Assembly (NCBI GenBank): GCA_029785685.1
Contig: JAFLZE010000014.1
Span: 1-27,749, forward strand
DNA length: 27,749 nucleotides
Reading direction: 5' to 3'
Source: Nitrososphaerota archaeon
GTDB lineage: Archaea > Thermoproteota > Nitrososphaeria > Nitrososphaerales > UBA183
How positions within the stretch are numbered: the first letter of the stretch is position 1; every line of letters begins with the position of its first letter. Made by a program: the position numbers and the translations under genes. Of this stretch, positions 1 to 8,441 are shown one piece after another. The notes beneath the pieces are model-generated. The model did not search any database and was not told the DNA's origin. It worked only from the letters and a program-made list of their open reading frames with translations.

Positions 1-6
1 TCGAAG

Positions 7-1455
7 TTGGTGACAGGACACGATGTCCTAGACAAGGTCTTGGTGGTCTACGGTGGAATGTCGATTCTGGTGCTTGACGAGACCTACTCTGAGGCCAGAA
101 ATTTCATGCGTTTGATTTTTGAGAAGTACAACCCTCAGCTCAGGTTCACTGAGATTAGTGACAAGGCCTCCCTCTCTGGAATTGGGCATGTCGAGATCCT
201 CACGGGAGACTCCCTAGCCGACAAGGTCGTGAAGATTAACGCCATCAGGCGGAAGCATCCGGGGGAGATAATCATGCACTCGTACCTTCCTTCGCTGCTG
301 ATCAGCCAGCCCCATGACAACGTGCTGAAGTATGTGGACGCCTGGAAGAACGCTTCGAAGGAGTTCGGAACGATAGACATCTACCTTATGCCCTCGAACT
401 CGTTCAAGGACGCAGAAAGAAAAATCGTCGGCCTCCTGGGCTCCAGGGTGGAGTTCGGCATCACGAGGAAGGACGGCAGGGTGTCGAAGTTTTTCGTAGT
501 GTCTGGGTGTTGCAGGCCTGAGTACAACATGAGGGAGTTCGAGTACGCCATAGAAGAGGGGAGGATCCTAGTCCAGTGGGAAGGAGCCTTGACGGACAGG
601 CCGGCGGAGGTGTCCGAAGGCGCTCTCGAGAAGAGGTTCGGCGAACTCAAGGTGAAGCCGGAGACGTTCATTCTGCAGAGGGGAGCCAACGCCTCCAGAG
701 CCAAGCTTTCCGCGGGCGAGTACGTCCTCCTACACCAGCTCGTCGGGATGTCAGCCATGGAGATCACACGACTGTTCCCGGAAAAGCCAGGTGAGATGCT
801 CCAGCTGCTTGCGAAGTGGGAGCTTGCGGGCGTGGTTGCTTTCGAGCGGGACTACTCGAGCGACGGCGTAAACGCACTGAACGCGAAAGGAGGAGGCTAC
901 TCGTTCCTCAACACCCTCAGGCTCATCCTCCCCGACAGGCTGGTAGCCTGGAGCTACAAGTTAGGGACCCAAGCAGTCCCGTTGGAATATTTCGTCGCGA
1001 ACAGGGACGCCCTGGGGACCGTGATAGAAATGCTGACCGAGAGCATCGGGATTACGGACAAGCCAGACTACATCAGGTCGATGCCCCAGATAGAGCGGGC
1101 GGTCTTGGAAATCGCTGCGAGGCGAGCAGCGCTGCTCGAAGTCCCGAGACACCATGAATCGACGGCGGCGGCGGCCAGGAAATACATACCGAAAATTATG
1201 CGGGTGAGCCTCCTCAGTGCCTTCATTCTACGGTCGCACGTCGAGAAGATATCAGATAGCGAGTACCACATCACGCTTAACAACTGCTACCTCTGCGGGA
1301 CCCTGGCTTCAAAGGTCCCGATCTGTTCGAGCGTCTCCGGAGGCCTCGAGGGCGTCTGCGGGACCATCTTCAAGCTCAAAGCCGATTGCACCGAAGTGAG
1401 ATGTAGGAGTATGGGAGACAAGAACTGCGAGTTCAGGCTCCGCATAATACATTGA
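7..1455 (+). CDS. Degenerate KaiC-like ATPase fold with C-terminal V4R domain; possible sensor/regulator
   Basis: The 482-residue protein probably starts at TTG at position 7, but the frame is open to the window edge, so the N-terminus could be longer. Residues ~1-190 look like a RecA/KaiC-type domain: it opens with the typical 'VTGHDVLDKVL' start, but where the Walker A loop (GxxGxGKT) should be there is 'GGMSILVLDETYSEARN', so ATP binding is probably lost. The middle (~225-300) resembles a winged-helix region. The last ~70 residues are a V4R (4-vinyl-reductase-type) domain with the usual cysteine pattern (CYLC ... IC ... G-LEGVC ... C-x4-CRSMGDKNCEF). V4R domains bind small ligands or metals in sensors and regulators. 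It is followed by mre11 on the same strand but separated by a promoter. Ligand and target are unknown. Confidence 0.7.
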   Translation: MVTGHDVLDKVLVVYGGMSILVLDETYSEARNFMRLIFEKYNPQLRFTEISDKASLSGIGHVEILTGDSLADKVVKINAIRRKHPGEIIMHSYLPSLLISQPHDNVLKYVDAWKNASKEFGTIDIYLMPSNSFKDAERKIVGLLGSRVEFGITRKDGRVSKFFVVSGCCRPEYNMREFEYAIEEGRILVQWEGALTDRPAEVSEGALEKRFGELKVKPETFILQRGANASRAKLSAGEYVLLHQLVGMSAMEITRLFPEKPGEMLQLLAKWELAGVVAFERDYSSDGVNALNAKGGGYSFLNTLRLILPDRLVAWSYKLGTQAVPLEYFVANRDALGTVIEMLTESIGITDKPDYIRSMPQIERAVLEIAARRAALLEVPRHHESTAAAARKYIPKIMRVSLLSAFILRSHVEKISDSEYHITLNNCYLCGTLASKVPICSSVSGGLEGVCGTIFKLKADCTEVRCRSMGDKNCEFRLRIIH

Positions 1456-1514
1456 AGGCCATGAAGGCGCCCAAATGGCGTTAGAACCCACGTAGACTCG
1501 GCGTCCGTAACGCG

Positions 1515-1520
1515 CTTAAA
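1515..1520 (+). promoter_or_regulatory. TATA box of mre11-rad50 operon
   Basis: CTTAAA lies 28 nt before the TTG start at 1543. This spacing recurs across the window and predicts a leaderless or nearly leaderless mRNA. Confidence 0.5.
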
Positions 1521-1542
1521 CTCGGAGTCAGGGAGAAAGACG

Positions 1543-2796
1543 TTGCACAGATTCGCGCACCTAGCCGACGTCCATCTCGGAGCTCACCGGGAGCCGGCAC
1601 TTGCGAACCTCGAGCTGCAGATCTTCGACGCCACCATGAAGAAGTGCGTCGAACTCGGAGTGGACTTCGTTCTGGTCTGTGGGGACCTGTTCCACGTCGG
1701 GATTCCAGACCTTGAGGTGGTCGACGCTGCGCTGAAGAGCATGATCGCAGTGAAGACGCAGGGGATTCCCATCTATGCCGTCTATGGAAGCCACGACTAC
1801 ACCCCCAACGGTACGTCGGTCATCGACATACTGAGCACGGCCGGAGTGCTGACCAACGTGTTCAAGCCGAGCTTCGAGGGTGGGGCTCTAAGGCTCGGGG
1901 TCACGGTAGACGATAAGACGGGGGCCAAAATCGCCGGCATCTCCGCGCGCAAGATCGGGCTCGAAAGCCGTTACTTCGAGGCCCTGGATAGGGCGTCTCT
2001 TGAGAGAGAGCAGGGGTTCAAGGTATTCGCATTCCACAGCGGGCTCACTGAGTTGAAGCCCGACCACCTGAGTGCTATGGACACCGTGGATGCGGAGCTC
2101 TTACCGAAGGGATTCGGATATTATGCGGGTGGCCACATACACGAGAGGGGCGAGTACAGCCTCCCTGGGATGGAGAACATTGTCTTCCCCGGTCCCCTGT
2201 TTACAGGTTACGGGAAAGACCTGGAGGCGACGGCGAAGGGTGAACGGCGGGGGCTCTACGTCGTCGAGTTCGACGCGCGTGTCACCGGCAAGACGTTCGT
2301 TCCCATGGACTCTTTCGGAGGGATCTTCAGAGAGTACGACCTCGGCGGCCTTAACGCTCCTGAGGCGGGCGCCAAGATCTTGGAGGACGTCAAGGGGCTA
2401 GACGTAGCGGGCAGACTGGTGGTCATAAGGGCCCATGGAGAGCTCGCAGGAGGGAAGCCGTCCGAGGTCGGGCTAGCGCATGTCAAGGCCACGCTCTCCG
2501 GGCGAGGGGCCATTCACGTCTACATCAACAGGAGCGGACTGAGTTCAAGGGAGCAGACAGGCCCCGTCTTCTCCGGGGAGGAGCCTGCGTCCATCGAGAA
2601 GAAGCTGCTCGAACTTGAGGCAGCCAAAGTCCAGGTTGGGGACGAACACCTGCGCGGCCAGTCCGGGGCAGCCGTTGGGATGGAGCTCCTGAGGCTCTGG
2701 CGGCAGCCCCCGAAGCTGGGAGAGGCCAAGAAGGATTACGTCGCGAGGATGGTCAGAGAGGGGATTCACGCCCTGACAAGGGTGGAGCAGAAATGA
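1543..2796 (+). CDS. mre11: DNA double-strand break repair nuclease Mre11
   Basis: Metallophosphoesterase of 417 residues that with Rad50 resects DNA ends. Visible motifs: D9 and H11 (HLADVHLG), D48 (GDLFH), S83-H84-D85 (YGSHDY), H165 (FHSGL), H198 and H200 (GGHIHE). The usual GNHD motif reads GSHD, so the metal-bridging Asn is a Ser; I believe this occurs in a subset of archaeal Mre11 proteins but cannot check here. TTG at 1543 is chosen because the first residues begin the first beta strand and a TATA box lies 28 nt upstream. The stop overlaps the rad50 start by 4 nt (ATGA), so the two are translationally coupled. The frequent archaeal partners HerA and NurA are not adjacent. Confidence 0.95.
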   Translation: MHRFAHLADVHLGAHREPALANLELQIFDATMKKCVELGVDFVLVCGDLFHVGIPDLEVVDAALKSMIAVKTQGIPIYAVYGSHDYTPNGTSVIDILSTAGVLTNVFKPSFEGGALRLGVTVDDKTGAKIAGISARKIGLESRYFEALDRASLEREQGFKVFAFHSGLTELKPDHLSAMDTVDAELLPKGFGYYAGGHIHERGEYSLPGMENIVFPGPLFTGYGKDLEATAKGERRGLYVVEFDARVTGKTFVPMDSFGGIFREYDLGGLNAPEAGAKILEDVKGLDVAGRLVVIRAHGELAGGKPSEVGLAHVKATLSGRGAIHVYINRSGLSSREQTGPVFSGEEPASIEKKLLELEAAKVQVGDEHLRGQSGAAVGMELLRLWRQPPKLGEAKKDYVARMVREGIHALTRVEQK

Positions 2797-4817
2797 TAAT
2801 CAAAGAGCTCGAGCTCACGAACATCAGGAGTCACGGGCACTCCATGATCCGGTTCCCTCTCGGCAGGACCTTGCTTGAAGGGGACATAGGCTCGGGCAAG
2901 TCCAGCGTCCTGGTAGCCATGGAGTTCGCCCTGTTCGGCCTTGGTTCAGATTCGGGGACTTCGGTGCTGAGGCTCGGCCAGGACAGCGGGGAAGTGAGGA
3001 TGTCCTTCGACGTGGACGGCTCGGAGTACGAAGTCACCAGGAGGCTTCAGAGGAAGTCAGGGAGGGTTCAGCAGTCTGACGGAGTGCTCAAGATGCCCGG
3101 TGAGACTCTGAGCCTTTCTCCGAGCGAACTGAAGGAGAAGATACTTGAAATCCTCGAGTTCAACGAGGCTCCCGACCCGAAGGCCCAGAGCTGGGTCTAC
3201 AGATATGCGGTGTACACTCCCCAAGAAGAGATGAAGAGCATCCTCGCTCTCGCTTCCGAGCAGAGGCTGCAGATCCTCAGGAGGGCGTTCAGGGTGGAGG
3301 ACTACAAGGTTGCAGCGAACAACGCGGAAGAAGCTTCCAAGCAGATCAGGATTGACGCGAGCAAGCAGGATGGAATAGCTACAGGGATGACCGAACTACG
3401 GGAGGTCATCGAGAGGCTCCAGAAAGAAGAGGAAAAGCACAGAGACGGTCTCTCAGAGTTGGAGGAGACGGAGCTGCACGTCGAAGAGGAAGTCCGTCTC
3501 GTGAAGGACGAGAGGGAGGCGCTGCGGAAGCGCGAGCTGAGCCTCCAGGGAGTCAAGGTGGAGAAGGAGTACTACGAACGTCTCGAGTCCGAAGCGGCTG
3601 CCGACTTTGCAGCGGCGAAGGCCGAAATCGCCGAACTGACAGGAGCCCTCAAGGCCATCGACGCCGAACTGGCCGGCTCGGAGCTCGAGCGACCGCCTTC
3701 GACAGATTCGCTCCCTGACTTGAAGCGGAGAGGACGCACCCTTGAAGGGAAGGAGAAGAAGCTGACCGAGCTGAAGGCCGCGGCGGAGACAAAGCTGTCT
3801 GATTACGAGTCGGTCATGAGGAACGGAGTCTGCCCGGTGTGCGACAGGCCGGTGGAGGCCCACGACTTCGACGAAAGGAGGTCGGAAAAGAGCGCCGAGC
3901 GGGACCACCTTGTCCGGGAGCTCCGGGCAGTCGAAGGCGAAATCAATACGCTCCGCGAGAAGATAGAGCGCGTCGAGTCGTACAGGGAAGCCTCGAAAGA
4001 GTCTGCCCAAAGGAGAGCCGAGCGCTCGAGATTGAAGGCTGACCTGGAGAAGAAGGCACAGGCCATGCACAAGTTCGAAAAACGGGTCAACTTCGCGAAG
4101 AAATCACTTCAACAGGCCGGGGAGCAGCTGAGAGAACTGCGTGGGGTCGAAGAGGGAATAAAGGCGGCTGAGAAGAATCTGACCAAGACTGAGGATAAGC
4201 TCAGGGGTGTGAGAGACAGGCTCGTAAGGACTAGGGGTCTGCTCGAGGAAGCCCAGAAGAGGCAGACGGAAATCGCCATCGAGGTGGTGGCTAAAGAGGA
4301 GGCGTCGAATAGAGGAAGGAAGCTCAGAGAAAGAGAGATCTGGCTGAGCGACTATTTTGTGCCCACAGTGAAGACCGTCGAGAAGTCGGTGTTGGCCACC
4401 GTCAATCAGGAGTTCGACTCGCTGTTCAGGAAGTGGTTCGGGTTGCTTGTGGACGACCCCGAGAAGGAGGTCAGGGTAGACGAGGACTTCTCTCCGGTAG
4501 TCACTCAGGCGGGGTACGAGCAGGACGTTAGGTACCTCAGTGGCGGAGAGAGAACAAGCATCGCCCTCGCCTATAGGCTCGCTCTCAACGTCCTCGCCCA
4601 GAGAGTTTCCGTCGGGATGAAGTCGAACCTCCTAATCTTGGATGAGCCCACCGATGGGTTCAGCCAAGCGCAGCTCGGGACAGTGAGAGAGGTGCTGGAC
4701 GACGTGGGGTGCCTGCAGATGATAATCGTCTCCCACGACAAGGAACTGGAGAGCTTCGCAGACCAGATTTTCATGGTCGAGAAGACGCTGGGCGAGTCTA
4801 CGGTGAGGACGCCGTAG
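2793..4817 (+). CDS. rad50: DNA double-strand break repair ATPase Rad50
   Basis: SMC-like ATPase of 674 residues, clearly shorter than well-studied archaeal Rad50 proteins (roughly 850-900), which implies short coiled-coil arms. Seen: Walker A G30-S37 (GDIGSGKS), Q-loop 'YTPQEEM', coiled coil ~180-345, zinc hook C347-P-V-C350, second coiled coil ~355-520, ABC signature 'LSGGE' at ~582-586, Walker B 'LLILDEPTDG' with D617-E618, and switch H648. All catalytic elements are intact. ATP binding engages the heads and controls Mre11; the hook dimerises two complexes through zinc. Starts with ATG overlapping the mre11 stop. Confidence 0.96.
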   Translation: MIIKELELTNIRSHGHSMIRFPLGRTLLEGDIGSGKSSVLVAMEFALFGLGSDSGTSVLRLGQDSGEVRMSFDVDGSEYEVTRRLQRKSGRVQQSDGVLKMPGETLSLSPSELKEKILEILEFNEAPDPKAQSWVYRYAVYTPQEEMKSILALASEQRLQILRRAFRVEDYKVAANNAEEASKQIRIDASKQDGIATGMTELREVIERLQKEEEKHRDGLSELEETELHVEEEVRLVKDEREALRKRELSLQGVKVEKEYYERLESEAAADFAAAKAEIAELTGALKAIDAELAGSELERPPSTDSLPDLKRRGRTLEGKEKKLTELKAAAETKLSDYESVMRNGVCPVCDRPVEAHDFDERRSEKSAERDHLVRELRAVEGEINTLREKIERVESYREASKESAQRRAERSRLKADLEKKAQAMHKFEKRVNFAKKSLQQAGEQLRELRGVEEGIKAAEKNLTKTEDKLRGVRDRLVRTRGLLEEAQKRQTEIAIEVVAKEEASNRGRKLREREIWLSDYFVPTVKTVEKSVLATVNQEFDSLFRKWFGLLVDDPEKEVRVDEDFSPVVTQAGYEQDVRYLSGGERTSIALAYRLALNVLAQRVSVGMKSNLLILDEPTDGFSQAQLGTVREVLDDVGCLQMIIVSHDKELESFADQIFMVEKTLGESTVRTP

Positions 4818-4853
4818 GTAGAGCCTGGACCCTGGAAGGACGTGGGCTGCCAG

Positions 4854-4860
4854 CTAAATA
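4854..4860 (+). promoter_or_regulatory. TATA box that decides the dehydrogenase start
   Basis: CTAAATA lies 31 nt before TTG at 4885 but only 19 nt before GTG at 4873. The window-wide spacing therefore favours the TTG start. Confidence 0.45.
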
Positions 4861-4884
4861 GACAGCGCTAGAGTGCCGTTTCCG

Positions 4885-5862
4885 TTGCGAGCTGTCGTTT
4901 ACGACGGGACCGTGTCGTGCAGAGAAGTCTCGCCCCCTCGTCGGACAGGAGAGGCGGTCATAGCTGTGAGAAGGGCCGGGATATGCGGGACCGACTTGGC
5001 AATAAAGTCGGGAAAACTCTCTGTTCCGACTCCGCTGGTGCTTGGGCATGAAATCCTTGGGACGGTTGTCAGTGCACCCAGTTGGAAGCCCGATCTGGTC
5101 GGCAAGAGGGCCGTGACAGAAATCAACGTCTCCTGCGGAGGGTGCGCTTACTGCAGGATGGGCTTGCGGACTCATTGCGAGAAGGTCGAGGCTCTCGGGA
5201 TACGCAGGGACGGCGGCTTCGCCGAACAGGTCTCCACCCCGGCAGAAAACATCCACCTCGTCCCCGACTCCGTGAGGGACGATGAAGCCGTCTTCATCGA
5301 GCCTCTCGCAGCTTGCGTCCAAATAACCAAGGTGACCCAGATAGATCATGGGTCGACGATCGCAGTGGTGGGCGTCGGGAGGATGGGACTTCTTGCCCTA
5401 CAGGTCCTCAAGCTCCGCGCCCCACAAGTCATGGTCGCCATTGGGCACAAAGGGGTGAAACTCGAGATGGCGCGTCGGCTGGGCGCTCACGCGTTCGACT
5501 CGGAAGAAATCACCAAGGTCTTCGACCTGACCGGCGGGACAAAATTTGACAATGTAGTCGAAGTGACCGGGACCCCCGAGGGTCTGTCCCTGGCGATGGA
5601 CCTAGTGAGGCCTCGGGGGACCCTTCACCTCAAGAGCACCCACGGGACCCCGGTGGAGTTTGACGCGACCAGGGTTGCGGTAGACGAGCTCAGAGTCCAG
5701 GGATCTAGGTGCGGGCCCTTCGAGGAGGCGATAGAACTCTTACGCCGAGGAGACGTCAAGGTTGATGGGATGATAACCCGTAGGTTCCCCCTGGATAGGT
5801 GTGAGGAAGCGTTCGAGTCCGCCGCTTCGAGCTCGGCTATCAAGACCGTCTTCGAAATCTAG
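4885..5862 (+). CDS. Zinc-dependent medium-chain alcohol dehydrogenase (MDR family)
   Basis: NAD(P)-dependent dehydrogenase of 325 residues from TTG at 4885; a GTG 12 nt upstream is the alternative. The TTG gives the canonical 'MRAVVYDG' N-terminus and correct promoter spacing. GroES-like domain: catalytic zinc ligands C34 (GICGTD) and H55-E56 (GHE), structural zinc site C84, C87, C90, C98. The Rossmann domain has 'VVGVGRMG'. It resembles the threonine/sorbitol dehydrogenase branch, but the substrate cannot be read from the sequence. It stands alone between rad50 and nreA, each with its own promoter. Confidence 0.9.
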   Translation: MRAVVYDGTVSCREVSPPRRTGEAVIAVRRAGICGTDLAIKSGKLSVPTPLVLGHEILGTVVSAPSWKPDLVGKRAVTEINVSCGGCAYCRMGLRTHCEKVEALGIRRDGGFAEQVSTPAENIHLVPDSVRDDEAVFIEPLAACVQITKVTQIDHGSTIAVVGVGRMGLLALQVLKLRAPQVMVAIGHKGVKLEMARRLGAHAFDSEEITKVFDLTGGTKFDNVVEVTGTPEGLSLAMDLVRPRGTLHLKSTHGTPVEFDATRVAVDELRVQGSRCGPFEEAIELLRRGDVKVDGMITRRFPLDRCEEAFESAASSSAIKTVFEI

Positions 5863-5896
5863 GGGCTTCGGGCTCGACCGAGGGCGACCAGGACGG

Positions 5897-5903
5897 GTTT
5901 AAG
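5897..5903 (+). promoter_or_regulatory. TATA box of nreA
   Basis: GTTTAAG about 32 nt before the TTG at 5930. Confidence 0.5.
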
Positions 5904-5929
5904 AGCGGAAGCGCCCATTCCTAGGTCAT

Positions 5930-7246
5930 TTGTCGAAGAGAATCGCTTGGCTCTCGAACGTGATGACACCGTCCGTGACCGGGCTAGAGGAGGACGAAGC
6001 GAAGTCCATCGAGGTCGTGGAGAGCCCTCCCGCCTGGATGTGCCTAGCGTGCCGGGGAGCGAAACTCCTCTGCGGCAAGCCCAGGTGCCCTGTCATCGTG
6101 AAAGCCCAGGCGTTGGCCAGGCAGGGTCCATCGATGGCGACAAACGAGATCCTCGGCTCTTCCCCACCTGGCGTGTTTGTAGGGAGGCTCGGGTACCCGA
6201 AGGTCTCCATAGGCCCGATGGTCCCGCCGCAATTCGGGGACACCACGGTGCTGGACACTCCGGAGGAGTGGCTAGGGAAGCCCATAGACCAGATTGTGGA
6301 CTACAGGTACTCCCTCGTCAGGGGGAACTCCAGGGCGAGCGTGGAAGACGCCCAAGACCCGGGGAGGTTCCTGTCCTCCCTCCAGGAGCTGGCCATGGCC
6401 GCGAGGCCCGTTGACACTGAGCTCAGGCTGACGAAGGCACCCAGAAGGATTTTGACCCTCAGTGAAGACACCCAACCCTACGGACCGTCAGGCCCGCTCG
6501 ACAGGTTCAAGATCGACAACCCGTCGGTCGACGGGCGGGTCCAGACAGCATACTACGACAGGGACCTGGACGCGGCCGGAGCCATAGGCGAGCTGTATAG
6601 GAAGGGAGTGCTGGTCACCAGGATACAGAGGGCTTTCTCTCTTGGGATGTTCGGGTTCGGCGCCAGGAGGAAGATAGTCCCCACCAGGTGGAGCATCACC
6701 GCGGTAGACAGCTCGATAAGCCTAGACTTGGTAGAGAAGGTCAAGCGCTATCCTACCATCGACGAATACAGGGTCTACAGCTTCGGCGTCTACGACAACC
6801 AGTACGTCGCGATGCTCCTCCCCGAGCCTTGGAGATTCGAGTGGGTTGAGGCCTGGTTTCCAAACACCACGTGGAACCAGTTCACCACCGCCCCTTACAT
6901 GATAGGCGACCACGAGGAGTACTTCGGCAGGACGACGTATGCGCGGGTGGGGGGGTGCTACTACTCGACGCGGCTCGCGGTGACGGAGGCACTAGAAAGG
7001 GAGGGGAAGCAGGCGGCTGCCGTAGTCCTACGGGAGACGTACCCCGGGTTCATCATGCCGCTCGGAGTGTGGAACGTGAGGGAGAGCATAAGGGCGCTCA
7101 TGAAGCAGCCGTTCGAAAGGCATGAGACGTTCGGGGGCGCGATGGACTCGGCGCTATCGAAGATGAGGATATCCAAGGCAAAGTGGAAGAGGGAGAGCGC
7201 ACTTATCTCCCGCGAGCTGACCCAGACAAAGATCAGCGCGTATTGA
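5930..7246 (+). CDS. nreA: Archaeal DNA repair protein NreA
   Basis: 438-residue member of the archaeal Nre family, implicated in DNA damage repair and interaction with the sliding clamp in haloarchaea. An N-terminal zinc-finger-like site is visible: C38, C41, C48, C53 (CLAC-x6-C-x4-C). The protein ends in Q432-T-K-I435-S-A-Y438, a reduced form of the PCNA-interacting motif (QxxhxxaY) placed at the extreme C-terminus. TTG start supported by the TATA box 32 nt upstream and by direct entry into conserved sequence. It is near mre11-rad50 but transcribed on its own. Confidence 0.88.
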   Translation: MSKRIAWLSNVMTPSVTGLEEDEAKSIEVVESPPAWMCLACRGAKLLCGKPRCPVIVKAQALARQGPSMATNEILGSSPPGVFVGRLGYPKVSIGPMVPPQFGDTTVLDTPEEWLGKPIDQIVDYRYSLVRGNSRASVEDAQDPGRFLSSLQELAMAARPVDTELRLTKAPRRILTLSEDTQPYGPSGPLDRFKIDNPSVDGRVQTAYYDRDLDAAGAIGELYRKGVLVTRIQRAFSLGMFGFGARRKIVPTRWSITAVDSSISLDLVEKVKRYPTIDEYRVYSFGVYDNQYVAMLLPEPWRFEWVEAWFPNTTWNQFTTAPYMIGDHEEYFGRTTYARVGGCYYSTRLAVTEALEREGKQAAAVVLRETYPGFIMPLGVWNVRESIRALMKQPFERHETFGGAMDSALSKMRISKAKWKRESALISRELTQTKISAY

Positions 7247-7253
7247 GAACGAA

Positions 7254-7260
7254 CGTTAAT
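7254..7260 (+). promoter_or_regulatory. TATA box of alaX
   Basis: CGTTAAT about 31 nt before the ATG at 7286, just after the nreA stop. Confidence 0.45.
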
Positions 7261-7285
7261 CTGGCTCTGCCGGCGAGCGGTTACG

Positions 7286-7984
7286 ATGACTAGGAAACTC
7301 TACTGGGAGGACATGTATCTGCGCGAATTTGAGGCGGAAGCTGAACTGGTTGACGGCAACAGGGTAATCTTGGACTCGACTGCCTTCAATCCAAGGGGCG
7401 GTGGACTGGTCTCCGACGTGGGGAGCCTGAACGGGGCGAGGGTGATGGAGGCCATAAAGGAGGGGGATAACGTCATCCATCTGCTAGAGGAACCTGCGGA
7501 ACTGCGAATGGGGGACAAAGTTCACGGCGTGTTGGACTGGGATAGGAGGTACAGAGTCATGAGGATGCATACGTCCGCGCACATACTCAGTGCGATAGTG
7601 AATGGGGAGGCCGGGGCCCTAATCACTGGCAACCAGATAAGCCCAGACAAGTCGCGGGTCGACTTCAACCTCGAAAATTTCGACAGAAGCAAAATGTCTC
7701 ACTACATCGACAGGGTCAACGAAGCGGTGAGGAGGGAACTCGACGTTACGACGTTCTTCATGAAGAGGGAGGAAGCCCTGGCCAACCCGGGCTTCGTCAA
7801 GCTCGCCAATGCCATGCCTCCGTCACTTGAGGAACTCCGCATCGTTCAGATAGGCGACGTAGACACGCAGGCCGACGGAGGAGTGCATGTGAAGAACACC
7901 CGGGAAATCGGGAAGGTAGTCGGCCTCGAAATCGACAACAAGGGAAAGAGCAACAGACGGCTCTACTTCGGGGTAGAGCCCTGA
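7286..7984 (+). CDS. alaX: Alanyl-tRNA editing protein AlaX
   Basis: Free-standing editing domain (232 residues) that hydrolyses mischarged Ser- or Gly-tRNA(Ala). Residues 1-90 are the small beta-barrel found in medium-length AlaX; the editing domain follows. Zinc ligands H95 and H99 (HTSAH) are present. The second half, normally CGGTH, reads D197-G-G-V-H201, so the cysteine ligand is replaced by aspartate while the histidine is kept. Some archaeal AlaX proteins appear to have this DGG variant, so it may still be active. ATG start agrees with promoter spacing. No alaS is adjacent. Confidence 0.92.
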   Translation: MTRKLYWEDMYLREFEAEAELVDGNRVILDSTAFNPRGGGLVSDVGSLNGARVMEAIKEGDNVIHLLEEPAELRMGDKVHGVLDWDRRYRVMRMHTSAHILSAIVNGEAGALITGNQISPDKSRVDFNLENFDRSKMSHYIDRVNEAVRRELDVTTFFMKREEALANPGFVKLANAMPPSLEELRIVQIGDVDTQADGGVHVKNTREIGKVVGLEIDNKGKSNRRLYFGVEP

Positions 7985-8128
7985 CTACCGAGAGCCAGTT
8001 GCCAGCTTGGTGACCCACGGGCGTCCTCTGTGAGGCATCCAGCGCCGGAGTCCTCGTTTTAGAGCCCCAGGCCGACTATTTGGTACAATACTCCGGTTGA
8101 GCCGATGGTTCTGGGTTCTTCCTGAACG

Positions 8129-8305
8129 CTACCTACGCCGCGAAACCCACACGGGCATCCTCTTCGCAGTGCAGTTACCGCAGTAGGTCTTCATGGCCCT
8201 GCTAGCCTCATCGAAAATAGTCGTAGAGTGCGACATGCATACCTGCGCCCGGCATTCTGAGCATGTAGCTACCGCGTGGCCCTTGCATACCGAACATCTT
8301 GCCAT
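8129..8305 (-). CDS. Small B-box-like zinc-binding protein (58 aa)
   Basis: Open frame of 58 residues, found by reading the minus strand and below common size limits. It starts MARCSVCKGHAVATC and holds regularly spaced ligands: C4-x2-C7, C15-x2-C18, C23-x2-H26, C42-x2-C45, eight in all, enough for two zinc ions in a cross-brace like a B-box or RING finger. The tail is basic (VWVSRRR). A strong Shine-Dalgarno-like GGGGGTGA lies a few nt before the ATG, unusual in this largely leaderless window. Function unknown; the fold suggests protein-protein or nucleic-acid binding. Confidence 0.7.
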   Translation of the reverse strand: MARCSVCKGHAVATCSECRAQVCMSHSTTIFDEASRAMKTYCGNCTAKRMPVWVSRRR

Positions 8306-8308
8306 TCG

Positions 8309-8316
8309 TTCACCCC
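8309..8316 (-). promoter_or_regulatory. Shine-Dalgarno sequence of the B-box-like gene
   Basis: GGGGGTGA on the minus strand ends 3 nt before the ATG at 8305 and contains GGTGA, complementary to the archaeal 16S 3' end. A possible promoter box (CTTTATTAA, minus strand) lies at ~8425-8435, which would give a leader of about 100 nt. Confidence 0.45.
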
Positions 8317-8441
8317 CAATTTCTCTGCGTCATACGGGCACGTCCCCTTGCTTCGTCGAGCTGCAAAGAGTTCGTCGGAGTTTGGGCCGTGCAGGTAAGG
8401 CGCGATACTCCAGAACCTTACCCTGTTAATAAAGAGGAGGG

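Noticed and set aside
5811..5822. tRNA T-loop-like GTTCGAGTCC
   Set aside because: It lies inside the dehydrogenase gene and has no matching acceptor or anticodon stem.
8193..8429. Plus-strand frame of 78 codons opposite the B-box-like gene
   Set aside because: Its Cys/His content is the reverse reading of the minus-strand zinc gene.
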